Positions 53,607-61,305 of a stretch of 64,000 bases of DNA are shown here, in pieces (the stretch's first letter is position 1; every line of letters starts with the position of its first letter). The stretch is from contig NZ_SLVM01000003.1 in NCBI RefSeq assembly GCF_004339675.1, forward strand, positions 124,001-188,000. Direction: 5' to 3'. A program made the translations under genes and the position numbers. Origin of the DNA: Rhodovulum steppense (GTDB taxonomy: Bacteria > Pseudomonadota > Alphaproteobacteria > Rhodobacterales > Rhodobacteraceae). The notes below the pieces were generated by a model. The model had not been told where the DNA came from. It saw only the letters and a program-made list of their open reading frames with translations, and did not search any database.

Positions 53607-53771
53607 ATGTCGCGGGCGGCTCAGGACATGAGCGATCTGTTCAAGGAACTCGACGACTGCCCGACACCGATCGGGGCGCCGGGAATGCGTCGCCGCCGTG
53701 ACCTTCGACACCCGCTGACCGGGCGGGGCTTCACCCGGACGGTCGATCTGGCAAGGGCAGCGGCGGCATGA
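53607..53771 (+). CDS. Short open frame, possibly a truncated protein remnant
   Basis: A 54-codon frame with GGAAAGG nine bases before the ATG and ATGA overlap with the methyltransferase gene. Residues MSDLFKELDDCPTPIGAPGM followed by RRRRD resemble, from memory, the N-terminus of spermidine-synthase-like proteins; the rest of such a protein is missing. It may be a remnant or a short leader that couples translation. Low confidence that it makes a functional protein. Confidence 0.35.
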   Translation: MSRAAQDMSDLFKELDDCPTPIGAPGMRRRRDLRHPLTGRGFTRTVDLARAAAA

Positions 53772-54451
53772 CGCCTGCTGGTCCCGATAGGGCGGTCGCC
53801 CTTCGACCCCAGGCCTGCCCGGTCTGCGCCGCTGCGGGCGCGCCTTTCCTGTCGATCGAGGGGCGGGACTATTTTCGCTGTCCGGCCTGCGACGTGCGGT
53901 ACCTGCACCCGGCACAGCGGCCCGGGCGAGAGGCGGAACAGGCGCATTACCTTTGTCACGAAAACCACCCCGACGATCCCGGCTACCGCCGGTTCCTGTC
54001 CAGGCTGGCCGATCCGCTGATCGCGCGGCTTGCGCCCGGGGCAAGCGGGCTGGACTATGGCTGCGGGCCGGGCCCGGCGCTGGCAGCCATGCTGTGCGAG
54101 GCGGGGCATCGGGTGGCCCTTTACGATCCGTTCTTCGCACCCGATCCGGCGCCGCTGGCGGCCACATACGATTTCGTCACCTGCACCGAGGTGGCCGAAC
54201 ATTTCCACCGCCCCGCGCAGGAATTCGACCGCCTGCGCGCGTTGGTCCGCCCCGGCGGCTGGCTGGCATTGATGACCTGTTTCCAGACCGAAGATGCGCG
54301 TTTCGCGGCCTGGCACTACCGCAAGGATCCCACCCATGTCGTGTTCTACCGGGAAGAGACGTTCCGGCGTCTCGCGGCGACCTGGGGCTGGGCCTGCGAG
54401 GTGCCGGTGAAGGATGTCGCGCTGCTGCGACGCCCCGGGGCGGGCGCATGA
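53768..54451 (+). CDS. Class I SAM methyltransferase with N-terminal zinc ribbon
   Basis: A 227-residue methyltransferase. Two Cys pairs CPVCAAAG and CPACDVRY (residues about 17-44) form a zinc-ribbon-like start; the SAM motif I is SGLDYGCGPGPALAAMLCEA and motif II/post-I VALYDPFFAP; the catalytic region reads DFVTCTEVAEHFHRPAQEFD. Target unknown. The stop overlaps the next gene, a Hen1-like methyltransferase, by ATGA, so the two are made together. The YRKDPTHVVFYREETF segment is shared by many small-molecule and RNA-type enzymes. Confidence 0.85.
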   Translation: MTPAGPDRAVALRPQACPVCAAAGAPFLSIEGRDYFRCPACDVRYLHPAQRPGREAEQAHYLCHENHPDDPGYRRFLSRLADPLIARLAPGASGLDYGCGPGPALAAMLCEAGHRVALYDPFFAPDPAPLAATYDFVTCTEVAEHFHRPAQEFDRLRALVRPGGWLALMTCFQTEDARFAAWHYRKDPTHVVFYREETFRRLAATWGWACEVPVKDVALLRRPGAGA

Positions 54452-55056
54452 CCACCTGGCTGCACGAGGAACGGCTGTGCGCCGTACAGGCGATGGTGCG
54501 CGACAGCGGGGCGCGGCGGGTGCTGGATCTTGGCTGCGGCGAGGGGGATCTGTTCCTCCGGCTAGCGACGGAACCCCATGTCGCGGAACTGGTGGGCCTG
54601 GATATCTGCGCCGCGTCGCTGGACCGGCTGCGCCGACGGCTTGCGGCCTGCGAAATGCGGGGGCCGCGCATCGACCTGCGCCATGCCTCGATGACCGAGC
54701 CCTCGGCCGATCTGGCAGGCTTCGACTGCGCCCTGCTGGTCGAGACGATCGAGCATGTCGATCCCGGTCACCTGTCGCGGCTGGAACACGCCCTGTTTCG
54801 CAGGATGCAGCCCGCGACCGTGGTGATCACCACCCCGAATGCCGAGTTCAACCCGCTGCTGGGCGTGCCGACGCACCGCTTTCGCCATCCCGGGCACCGC
54901 TTCGAATGGGACCGCGCCCGGTTCCGCGCCTGGTGCGCCCGCGCCGCTGCGACGGCGGGCTATAGCGTCGCGGTTCAAGACATCGGTGGGTGCCATCCCG
55001 ATCTGGGCGGAGCCAGCCAGATGGCCGTGTTCCGCTGCGGTAAGAACGCGGCCTGA
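54448..55056 (+). CDS. Hen1-like RNA 3'-terminal 2'-O-methyltransferase
   Basis: A 202-residue methyltransferase domain. SAM motif I is VLDLGCGEGDL (residues 25-35). The Hen1 metal site is complete: Glu99, Glu102 and His103 in VETIEHVDP and His150 in RFRHPGHRFEWDRARF, with ITTPNAEFNPLLG between. These residues bind the metal used to recognise the two hydroxyls at an RNA 3' end. Bacterial Hen1 partnered with the repair enzyme Pnkp is about twice as long; this is only the methyltransferase domain and no pnkp is present. RNA as substrate is inferred from the motifs. Confidence 0.75.
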   Translation: MTTWLHEERLCAVQAMVRDSGARRVLDLGCGEGDLFLRLATEPHVAELVGLDICAASLDRLRRRLAACEMRGPRIDLRHASMTEPSADLAGFDCALLVETIEHVDPGHLSRLEHALFRRMQPATVVITTPNAEFNPLLGVPTHRFRHPGHRFEWDRARFRAWCARAAATAGYSVAVQDIGGCHPDLGGASQMAVFRCGKNAA

Positions 55057-55494
55057 ACGACGCCGGATGACAGGATCGAAAGACGCGAGGGCCGAAGACC
55101 AGGCTCGGTTGACTGACTGCCTGAACCACATCGACGCCAACCCGGCCGGGATGGGCGCGCGCCGGTCTCGTCGTTGGTTCATGTCTGCGGGTTCGGCCCC
55201 GAGCGATACGGCGCGCCCGCAGGCACCGTTCCCGGCGGTCCGACGCTGCGTACGCGGGCGACTGCCGGGCGGGCTGTCCCGCAATCGTCTGCGCATTTGC
55301 GCGGCGACTGGCGGGATGGTGGACAAACCTGCCTGAAACTCCTATGTACGGGCGCGGGGCGATCCCGATGCATACTTTCGTATGCCGGTCATTCGATCGC
55401 ATTAATCATAAATCAATGATGTTCCGGCACATCGTCTGCAACTGACGTGGCGGATGGGCCGCGGACACTGAAATTTGAAGAAAAAGGACACCAC
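55057..55494. other. Intergenic region before the 84-residue protein
   Basis: No gene. It holds a small hairpin GCATAC-TTTC-GTATGC (55370-55385) and an AT-rich stretch around 55395-55420 with the inverted repeat ATCAT/ATGAT (55405-55420), a likely promoter or operator area for the following gene. Confidence 0.45.
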
Positions 55495-55749
55495 ATGACA
55501 CTCAAGGTCGATATTCAGCAAAAAGGGCACGAACTTGTCGGCAAGGGCACGATCGACGGGATCGTGCCGTTCTATTTCAAGGATCAGGGGCATCGCTGGA
55601 TGGTCCGGATCGGTCGGCACTGGACGCTGAAGGAGCAGGAAACGCCGAACGCGCCCGGCCCGTCGATCGCCTCCTCGCGCAGCAAGATGTACTGGGCCAT
55701 CGCGCAGTATCGGAACCAGTCGCGGGACCGGGCTGTCGGCGTGGCGTGA
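55495..55749 (+). CDS. Small protein of unknown function
   Basis: An 84-residue protein, not recognised. It starts with alternating residues (MTLKVDIQQKGHELVGKGTI) likely forming strands and ends in an Arg/Tyr-rich helix (KMYWAIAQYRNQSRDRAVGV). No signal peptide, no Cys. A purine-rich GAAGAAAAAGGAC tract precedes the ATG at 55495. Lone gene between an AT-rich upstream region and the MFS transporter. Confidence 0.5.
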   Translation: MTLKVDIQQKGHELVGKGTIDGIVPFYFKDQGHRWMVRIGRHWTLKEQETPNAPGPSIASSRSKMYWAIAQYRNQSRDRAVGVA

Positions 55750-55958
55750 CGGCTTCCCCGCACTGCCCTCCGGCCCGGGAGATCTGAACGGAGCCCTCCG
55801 AAGGCAGGCCAGGCATCGGCGCAGGGTTCGGCCCGGCACCTTGCCTCTTTACCAGACCGATGCCACGATGACGATCTGCCGGACAGGGGGCGGTACGCAT
55901 GGCTGCATGCGGACCGTGCGTCTGTTGCGACCCGCCGATCCCACTGGACCTTCAACGG

Positions 55959-57176
55959 ATGCTCGATTTTCTGCGCGCGAACCTGCGCTGGCTTGGGGCG
56001 GGGTTCCTGCTGACCTTCGCCTCGGCCTTCGGACAGACCTGGTTCATCTCGCTTTTCGCCGGTGCGATCAAGGAGGCGCACGGGCTGACCGATGGCAGCT
56101 GGGGCGGGCTTTACACCCTCGCCACGCTGGCGGCGGCGGCACTGATGTTCTGGCGCGGTGCGCTGGCCGATACCGTGCCGCTGTCCCGGCTTGCCCCCGC
56201 CACGACCGTCGTTTTCGCCTGCGCGGCACTGGCGATGGCCTGGTCGCCCTCGATCTGGGTGCTGCTGGCATCGCTTTTCGTGCTGCGGTTTTGTGGGCAG
56301 GGCATGTTCAGCCATATTGCAATGACGGCGATGGGCCGGTGGTTCGAGGCGCGGCGCGGCCAGGCCGTGTCGATCGCCAATCTCGGCCACCCGGTCGGCG
56401 AGGCGGCGCTGCCCGTCGCCACGGTGCTGGTGATCGGCGCGATCGGCTGGCGGCCGACATGGGTCCTGGTGGCCGCGATCCTCGCCTTGGTGCTGGCCCC
56501 CGTGCTGGCGCTGCTGCTGTCCGAGAGCCGCGCGCCGCAGGGCGTGGCCCGCGCCGCGGCCAGCACCGGGCTTGAGGGGCGCCACTGGCAGCGGCGCGAC
56601 GCGGTGCGGCACTGGCTGTTGCCTGCGCTGGTGCCGGTGCTGCTGACGCCCGGATTCATCGGAACGGTGGTTTTCTTCCATCAGGTGCATGTGGCCGGGG
56701 TGAAGGGATGGACGCTGGTCGACATGGCACCCGGCTATTCGGCCTTCGCGGTGACGACGGTGGTGTTCGCCTTCGCCTCGGGCTGGCTCGCCGACCGGTT
56801 CGGGCCGCATCGTCTGCTGCCGGTGCTGTTGCTGCCGACCGGGCTCGGCGTCGCGTTGATCGGCCCTGCCGACAGCGTGGCCGTCTGGTATGTCGTGCTC
56901 GCCGTGATCGGTATGACGCAGGGTATGTCCAGCGCGCTGTGGGGCACGCTGCTGCCCTTCGTCTATGGCACGCAGAATCTGGGGGCGATCCGCGCGATGG
57001 CGACCACGATCATGGTGGTGTCCACCGCCATCGGCCCGGGGATCACCGGCGTCCTGATCGACCGGGGCATCGACTTCCCCACCCAGAGCCTGTTCATGGG
57101 CGGCTGGTGCATGGCTCTTGCGCTGGGATGCCTTGCCATCGAGCGGCGGCTGAGCAGCGAACTGGCGCGATACTGA
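55959..57176 (+). CDS. Major facilitator superfamily transporter
   Basis: A 405-residue membrane protein with about 12 helices. MFS landmarks: FLLTFASAFGQTWFISLF in helix 1, the helix 4-5 segment FCGQGMFSHIAMTAMGRWFE, ARRGQAVSIANLGHPVGEAA in helix 5, and the second-half loop ASGWLADRFGPHRLLPVLLL. Helix 5's GHPVGE is a pattern seen in organic-anion and nitrate-like MFS groups. The ATG at 55959 is favoured over 55899, whose extra 20 residues are Cys/Pro-rich. Substrate unknown. Confidence 0.83.
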   Translation: MLDFLRANLRWLGAGFLLTFASAFGQTWFISLFAGAIKEAHGLTDGSWGGLYTLATLAAAALMFWRGALADTVPLSRLAPATTVVFACAALAMAWSPSIWVLLASLFVLRFCGQGMFSHIAMTAMGRWFEARRGQAVSIANLGHPVGEAALPVATVLVIGAIGWRPTWVLVAAILALVLAPVLALLLSESRAPQGVARAAASTGLEGRHWQRRDAVRHWLLPALVPVLLTPGFIGTVVFFHQVHVAGVKGWTLVDMAPGYSAFAVTTVVFAFASGWLADRFGPHRLLPVLLLPTGLGVALIGPADSVAVWYVVLAVIGMTQGMSSALWGTLLPFVYGTQNLGAIRAMATTIMVVSTAIGPGITGVLIDRGIDFPTQSLFMGGWCMALALGCLAIERRLSSELARY

Positions 57177-57392
57177 CCGGCGCATCATGCGAGTCCGCCC
57201 GTGGCGCCGCCGGGGTGGCCATGCCGCCGAACTTGATGTTAGACTTGCCGCAACGAACGGAAAACGAGTGCGGGGGACGTGCCGCCACCCATCATGCGGC
57301 CCCAGATCATCCGGGCCGCCCCGACTTCGACAAATCGGTCGAACGGCACAGCGTCCTTGCCGCACTCATGACCGGGTGACGGGAGGAGGAAC

Positions 57393-57806
57393 ATGTTCTC
57401 CAGGATTGTGGTTCCGGTGGATCTGGCCCATCTCAACAGGCTCGACAAGGTTCTGAGCGTCTCGGCCGACCTGGCCGGGCTTTATGACGTGCCGATCATC
57501 TATGTCGGCGTGGCCAGCACCGTGCCCGACGAGGTCTCTCGCACACCGGAGGAATATGCCGGAAAACTTGAGGCATTCGCGGCCGCGCAGGCCAGGGCTC
57601 ACGGCATCGAGGCCATGTCCCACCCGCTGGCCAGCGCCGATCCGCAGGGCGATCTGAACAGGATCCTGCGCACCGCCATTGACACGCTGGGCGCCGACCT
57701 CGTCGTGATGGCCTCGCATGCGCCCAACTGGCTTGACTGGCTGCTGGCCTCGCATGGCGGCAGCGTGGCCGAACACAGCCATGCCTCGGTCTTCGTCGTC
57801 CGCTGA
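57393..57806 (+). CDS. Universal stress protein (UspA family) paired with BCCT gene
   Basis: A 137-residue UspA-fold protein (MFSRIVVPVDLAHLNRLDKV, TLGADLVVMASHAPNWLDWL, SVAEHSHASVFVVR). The C-terminal nucleotide loop reads ASHAPNWLDWLLASHGGSVA, lacking the usual Gly-x2-Gly, so ATP binding is uncertain. GGGAGGAGG precedes the ATG. It lies 43 bases before the BCCT transporter gene; with the TRAP/UspA pair this makes two osmolyte-type transporters each with a Usp gene. Confidence 0.85.
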   Translation: MFSRIVVPVDLAHLNRLDKVLSVSADLAGLYDVPIIYVGVASTVPDEVSRTPEEYAGKLEAFAAAQARAHGIEAMSHPLASADPQGDLNRILRTAIDTLGADLVVMASHAPNWLDWLLASHGGSVAEHSHASVFVVR

Positions 57807-57849
57807 GCCGATCCGGACCCCGCACAGGGAACACGAGAGGGATAACCGC

Positions 57850-59547
57850 ATGAGCGACACACGAACCGGCGCATCTGGCCAGGACAGCGAAAAACCCGAG
57901 CTCGAGGTCGCCGCAGAGGAAAGCCCCGATGTCGAGCCGATCCCCGAACCGGAGGGACCGACCGAAGTCATCGAGACCGATTACGAGATCGGGCAGGACA
58001 ATGTCGAACGGAGCTGGACGCTGAGCTTCGATATCCACCAGGTGGTGTTCACCTGGTCGGCGCTGGCAATCATGGCCTTCATCGTGCTGACGCTGGCGTT
58101 GCAGACCGAAATCGAACCCTTCTTCACCGGCCTGCGGAACTGGCTGACCGGCAATCTCGACTGGTTCTTCTTGCTGTCGGGCAACATCTTCGTCATCGTC
58201 TGCCTGGTGCTGATCGTGACGCCGCTGGGCAGGATCCGCCTGGGCGGCCCCGAGGCGACGCCGGATTACGGCTATATCGGCTGGTTCTCGATGCTGTTTG
58301 CCGCGGGGATGGGCATCGGGCTGATGTTCTTCGGCGTGTCCGAACCGCTGAGCCATTATTCCTCGGCCTTCGGCGGCATAAGTGTGGGCGAGGATGGCGC
58401 GCGCACCGACTGGGCGCCGCTAGGCGGCGCCGAGGGCAACGTGGCCGAGGCGACGCGGCTGGGCATGGCCGCGACCATCTTTCACTGGGGTCTGCATCCC
58501 TGGGCGATCTATGCGGTGGTGGCACTGGCGCTGGCCTTGTTCAGCTATAACAAGGGGCTACCGCTGACACTGCGCTCGGCCTTCTATCCGATCTTCGGCG
58601 ACCGGGTCTGGGGCTGGCCAGGCCACATCATCGACATTCTCGCGGTGTTCGCCACCATCTTCGGGCTGGCGACCTCTCTGGGGATCGGGGCGCAGCAGGC
58701 GGCGGCCGGGCTGGACTATCTGTTCGGTCTGGGCACCGGCGAGGCGACGCTGGTGTTCCTGATCATCTTCATCACCGCCATCGCACTGGTCTCGATCGTG
58801 CGTGGCCTCGATGGCGGGGTGAAGGTGCTGTCCGAGATCAATATCGCGCTGGCCGCGGCGCTGCTGCTGTTCATCATCCTTGCCGGTCCGACCGTCGAGA
58901 TCGTCACCGGGTTCTTCGCCAATCTCGGCGCCTATGGGCAATACCTGCCAGCGCTTTCGATGCCCTTCGGTCGCGAGGATGCCAATTTCGCGCAAGGCTG
59001 GACGGCCTTCTACTGGGCCTGGTGGATCAGCTGGTCGCCTTTTGTCGGCATGTTCATCGCACGCGTCAGCCGTGGCCGCACGGTGCGCGAGTTCCTGATC
59101 GCCGTGCTGATCGTGCCGACGCTGTTGTCCGTTCTGTGGATGACCGCGCTGGGCGGCACAGCGATTTCCCAGGTGGTGAATTACGGCGTCACCGCCGTGC
59201 AGGACGCCGCGCTGGAACTGAAGCTCTTCGAAATGCTGGCCGGCCTGCCGCTGACGGCGATCACCTCCTTCGTGGGGATCGTGCTGGTGCTGGTCTTCTT
59301 CATCACGTCGTCGGATTCGGGCTCGCTGGTGATCGACACGATCGCGGCGGGGGGCAAGATCAACGCGCCCGTCGTTCAGCGGGTGTTCTGGGCCATCGTC
59401 GAGGGGCTGGTGGCGATCGCACTGCTGCTCGGTGGCGGGCTGATCGCGTTGCAGGCGATGGCGGTCTCGACCGGCCTGCCCTTCACGCTGGTCCTGCTGG
59501 CCGCCTGCTATGCCATCATCCGCGGCCTGATGAACGAGCCACGCTGA
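57850..59547 (+). CDS. BCCT-family betaine/choline/carnitine-type transporter
   Basis: A 565-residue transporter with about 12 membrane helices and an acidic N-terminal tail of about 60 residues (EPIPEPEGPTEVIETDYEIG). The BCCT signatures are present: GMGIGLMFFGVSEPLSHY, WGLHPWAIYAVVALALA and FYWAWWISWSPFVGMFIARV-SRGRTVREF. The tail could be the osmosensing part. Likely imports betaine, choline or ectoine with sodium or protons. The start follows a purine-rich GAGAGGGATAACCGC. A strong hairpin lies ten bases after the stop. Confidence 0.93.
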   Translation: MSDTRTGASGQDSEKPELEVAAEESPDVEPIPEPEGPTEVIETDYEIGQDNVERSWTLSFDIHQVVFTWSALAIMAFIVLTLALQTEIEPFFTGLRNWLTGNLDWFFLLSGNIFVIVCLVLIVTPLGRIRLGGPEATPDYGYIGWFSMLFAAGMGIGLMFFGVSEPLSHYSSAFGGISVGEDGARTDWAPLGGAEGNVAEATRLGMAATIFHWGLHPWAIYAVVALALALFSYNKGLPLTLRSAFYPIFGDRVWGWPGHIIDILAVFATIFGLATSLGIGAQQAAAGLDYLFGLGTGEATLVFLIIFITAIALVSIVRGLDGGVKVLSEINIALAAALLLFIILAGPTVEIVTGFFANLGAYGQYLPALSMPFGREDANFAQGWTAFYWAWWISWSPFVGMFIARVSRGRTVREFLIAVLIVPTLLSVLWMTALGGTAISQVVNYGVTAVQDAALELKLFEMLAGLPLTAITSFVGIVLVLVFFITSSDSGSLVIDTIAAGGKINAPVVQRVFWAIVEGLVAIALLLGGGLIALQAMAVSTGLPFTLVLLAACYAIIRGLMNEPR

Positions 59548-59556
59548 CGCAACGCC

Positions 59557-59582
59557 CCTTCGCCGCCCTCCGGCGGCGAAGG
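59557..59582 (+). terminator. Terminator hairpin after the BCCT gene
   Basis: CCTTCGCCGCC-CTCC-GGCGGCGAAGG, a perfect 11-bp stem with a 4-base loop, ten bases after the stop. No T run follows. Confidence 0.65.
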
Positions 59583-59639
59583 CCCCCAGACCGGTCGCGC
59601 TGCGGGAAAGAGGTTGCGAAAATCTGTCCATAACCCAAA

Positions 59640-59651
59640 ATATGTGCATAT
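59640..59651. promoter_or_regulatory. Palindrome upstream of the arsR-like gene
   Basis: ATATG-TG-CATAT, a perfect 12-base palindrome 26 bases before the arsR-like start, in an AT-rich pocket and followed by CCGCATAAG. The position and symmetry fit an operator for the encoded ArsR-family repressor (autoregulation). Confidence 0.5.
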
Positions 59652-59676
59652 CCGCATAAGCGCAGAAGTCGTCGCC

Positions 59677-59973
59677 ATGCCCCTTGCCGTCCTGTCCGCC
59701 CTTTCCGAACCGACCCGCCTTGGGGCGATGGCGATCCTGTCGGATGGCGGCGAGCATTGCGTCTGCGAATTGATGGCCCGGCTGGAGGCCACGCAAAGCC
59801 GGATGTCGCGCCACATGAAGGTGCTGAAACTGGCGGGCCTCGTGGTGGACCGGCGCGATGCGCAATGGGTGCGCTACCGGCTGAACCCCGATCTTGCACC
59901 CGAACTTGGCGCCATCGTCACCGCCGCGCTGGCCGCGGCCGCGCAGGACAGCCCCGAAAGGAAGGTCGCATGA
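59677..59973 (+). CDS. ArsR-family metalloregulator
   Basis: A 98-residue winged-helix repressor. ALSEPTRLGAMAILSDGGEH leads into Cys28-Val-Cys30 (HCVCELMARLE), the arsenic-type metal site of ArsR, followed by the recognition helix TQSRMSRHMKVLKLAGLV. The ATG at 59677 fits the family start; the frame stays open to a TTG at 59614 through the palindromic operator. It overlaps the permease start (ATGA), so repressor and transporter are coupled. Confidence 0.9.
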   Translation: MPLAVLSALSEPTRLGAMAILSDGGEHCVCELMARLEATQSRMSRHMKVLKLAGLVVDRRDAQWVRYRLNPDLAPELGAIVTAALAAAAQDSPERKVA

Positions 59974-61025
59974 GTGCCGAAACGCAAGCCCCCGACCGCC
60001 GCGGCCTGCCCGACTGGGCCTGGTATGCCGGGCTGCCGGTCGCGGCGCTGGCCTGGTGGCTGGCCTATGGGCAGCTTGTGCCCTTCTCGGAATGGGTCGT
60101 GTCGCTGCTGCCGGTCGACCGCCACAGCCATACCGGCGAGGCGCTGGCCTTCTTCGTCTATGACGTGCCCAAGGTATTGCTGCTGCTGACGCTGATCGTC
60201 TTCGTCACCGGCGTCCTGCGCAGCTGGTTCAGCCCGGAAAAGACCCGCGCGATCCTGGCCGGGCGGCGCCAGATCTGGGGCTATCCGCTGGCCGCCACCC
60301 TCGGCGTGATGACGCCGTTCTGTTCCTGCTCGTCGGTGCCGCTGTTCATCGGCTTCGTCTCGGCGGGCATTCCGCTGGGCGTGACGTTTTCCTTCCTGAT
60401 CGCCGGGCCGATGGTCGGGCCGGTGGGGCTGGGCCTGCTCTACGGTCTGGTCGGCTGGCAGGTCGCGACGCTCTACCTGGTCTTCGGCTTCACCATCGCG
60501 ACGGTGGCAGGCTGGGTGCTGGGCCGGATGCGGCTGGAACGCTTCCTTCAGGACTGGGTGCGCGAACTGACCGCCGCGCCGGTGGGCGATCTGCCGCAAG
60601 AGCGGCTGGGGATGGTCGACCGGCTGAAGATCGGGCTGGACCAGGTGCGCGAGATCGTCGGCCGGGTCTGGATCTGGGTCGTCGTCGGCATTTCCATCGG
60701 CGCGCTGATCCACGGCTATGTGCCCGAGGCGGTGATGCTGCGCATCATGGGCGGCGAGGCGTGGTGGTCGGTTCCGGCGGCCGTCGTCGTGGGCGTGCCG
60801 ATGTATACCAATGCCGCGGGCGTCATCCCGATCGTCGAGGCGCTTCTGGGCAAGGGGGCCGCGCTGGGCACGGTGCTGGCCTTCATGATGAGCGTGATCG
60901 CCCTGTCGCTGCCCGAGATGATCATCCTGAAACAGGTGCTGACGCTGCGCCTGATCGCGATCTTCGTCGCCGTTGTCAGCCTGGGCATCCTCGCCACCGG
61001 CTTTCTGTTCAACGCCATCGTCTGA
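59970..61025 (+). CDS. Permease of the ArsP/DUF318 family
   Basis: A 351-residue membrane protein with about eight to ten helices. The family motif TPFCSCSSVPLFIGFVSAG is present and repeated in mirror form as VVVGVPMYTNAAGVIPIVEA. ArsP members export trivalent organoarsenicals; related members are proposed for other metals. An ArsR with a CVC site before it and a thioredoxin-like protein after it support an arsenic-related efflux role, but substrate is inferred. Confidence 0.87.
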   Translation: MSAETQAPDRRGLPDWAWYAGLPVAALAWWLAYGQLVPFSEWVVSLLPVDRHSHTGEALAFFVYDVPKVLLLLTLIVFVTGVLRSWFSPEKTRAILAGRRQIWGYPLAATLGVMTPFCSCSSVPLFIGFVSAGIPLGVTFSFLIAGPMVGPVGLGLLYGLVGWQVATLYLVFGFTIATVAGWVLGRMRLERFLQDWVRELTAAPVGDLPQERLGMVDRLKIGLDQVREIVGRVWIWVVVGISIGALIHGYVPEAVMLRIMGGEAWWSVPAAVVVGVPMYTNAAGVIPIVEALLGKGAALGTVLAFMMSVIALSLPEMIILKQVLTLRLIAIFVAVVSLGILATGFLFNAIV

Positions 61026-61041
61026 CCGAAAGGAGACGCCC

Positions 61042-61278
61042 ATGAAAACCGTCAAGGTCTACGGCCCCGGCTGCAAGCGCTGCGAGACGACCGAGCAGAT
61101 GGTGCGCGAGACCGCCGCCCGCCTCGGGCTGGAGGTCGAGGTCGAAAAGGTGACCGACGCCCGGTCCATCGCCATGGCCGGCGTGATGTCCACCCCGGGT
61201 ATAAGCGTCGATGGCAAGCTGGTGCATGCCGGCGGGCTGCCCGATGCGGTCAGGCTTGAAGCCTGGCTGTCGGCCTGA
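61042..61278 (+). CDS. Small thioredoxin-family redox protein
   Basis: A 78-residue thioredoxin-fold protein with the active-site motif Cys11-Lys-Arg-Cys14 (VYGPGCKRCETTEQMVRETA) and the cis-proline region GVMSTPGISVDGKLVH. It matches the small redox-active disulfide protein 2 family, whose genes often follow ArsP/DUF318 permeases. It starts 16 bases after the permease with AAAGGAGACGCC as ribosome-binding site. Probably supplies electrons for the permease or for thiol-bound metal. Confidence 0.9.
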   Translation: MKTVKVYGPGCKRCETTEQMVRETAARLGLEVEVEKVTDARSIAMAGVMSTPGISVDGKLVHAGGLPDAVRLEAWLSA

Positions 61279-61305
61279 CAGGATCGTCCGGCGGAGGAGC
61301 CGTTG

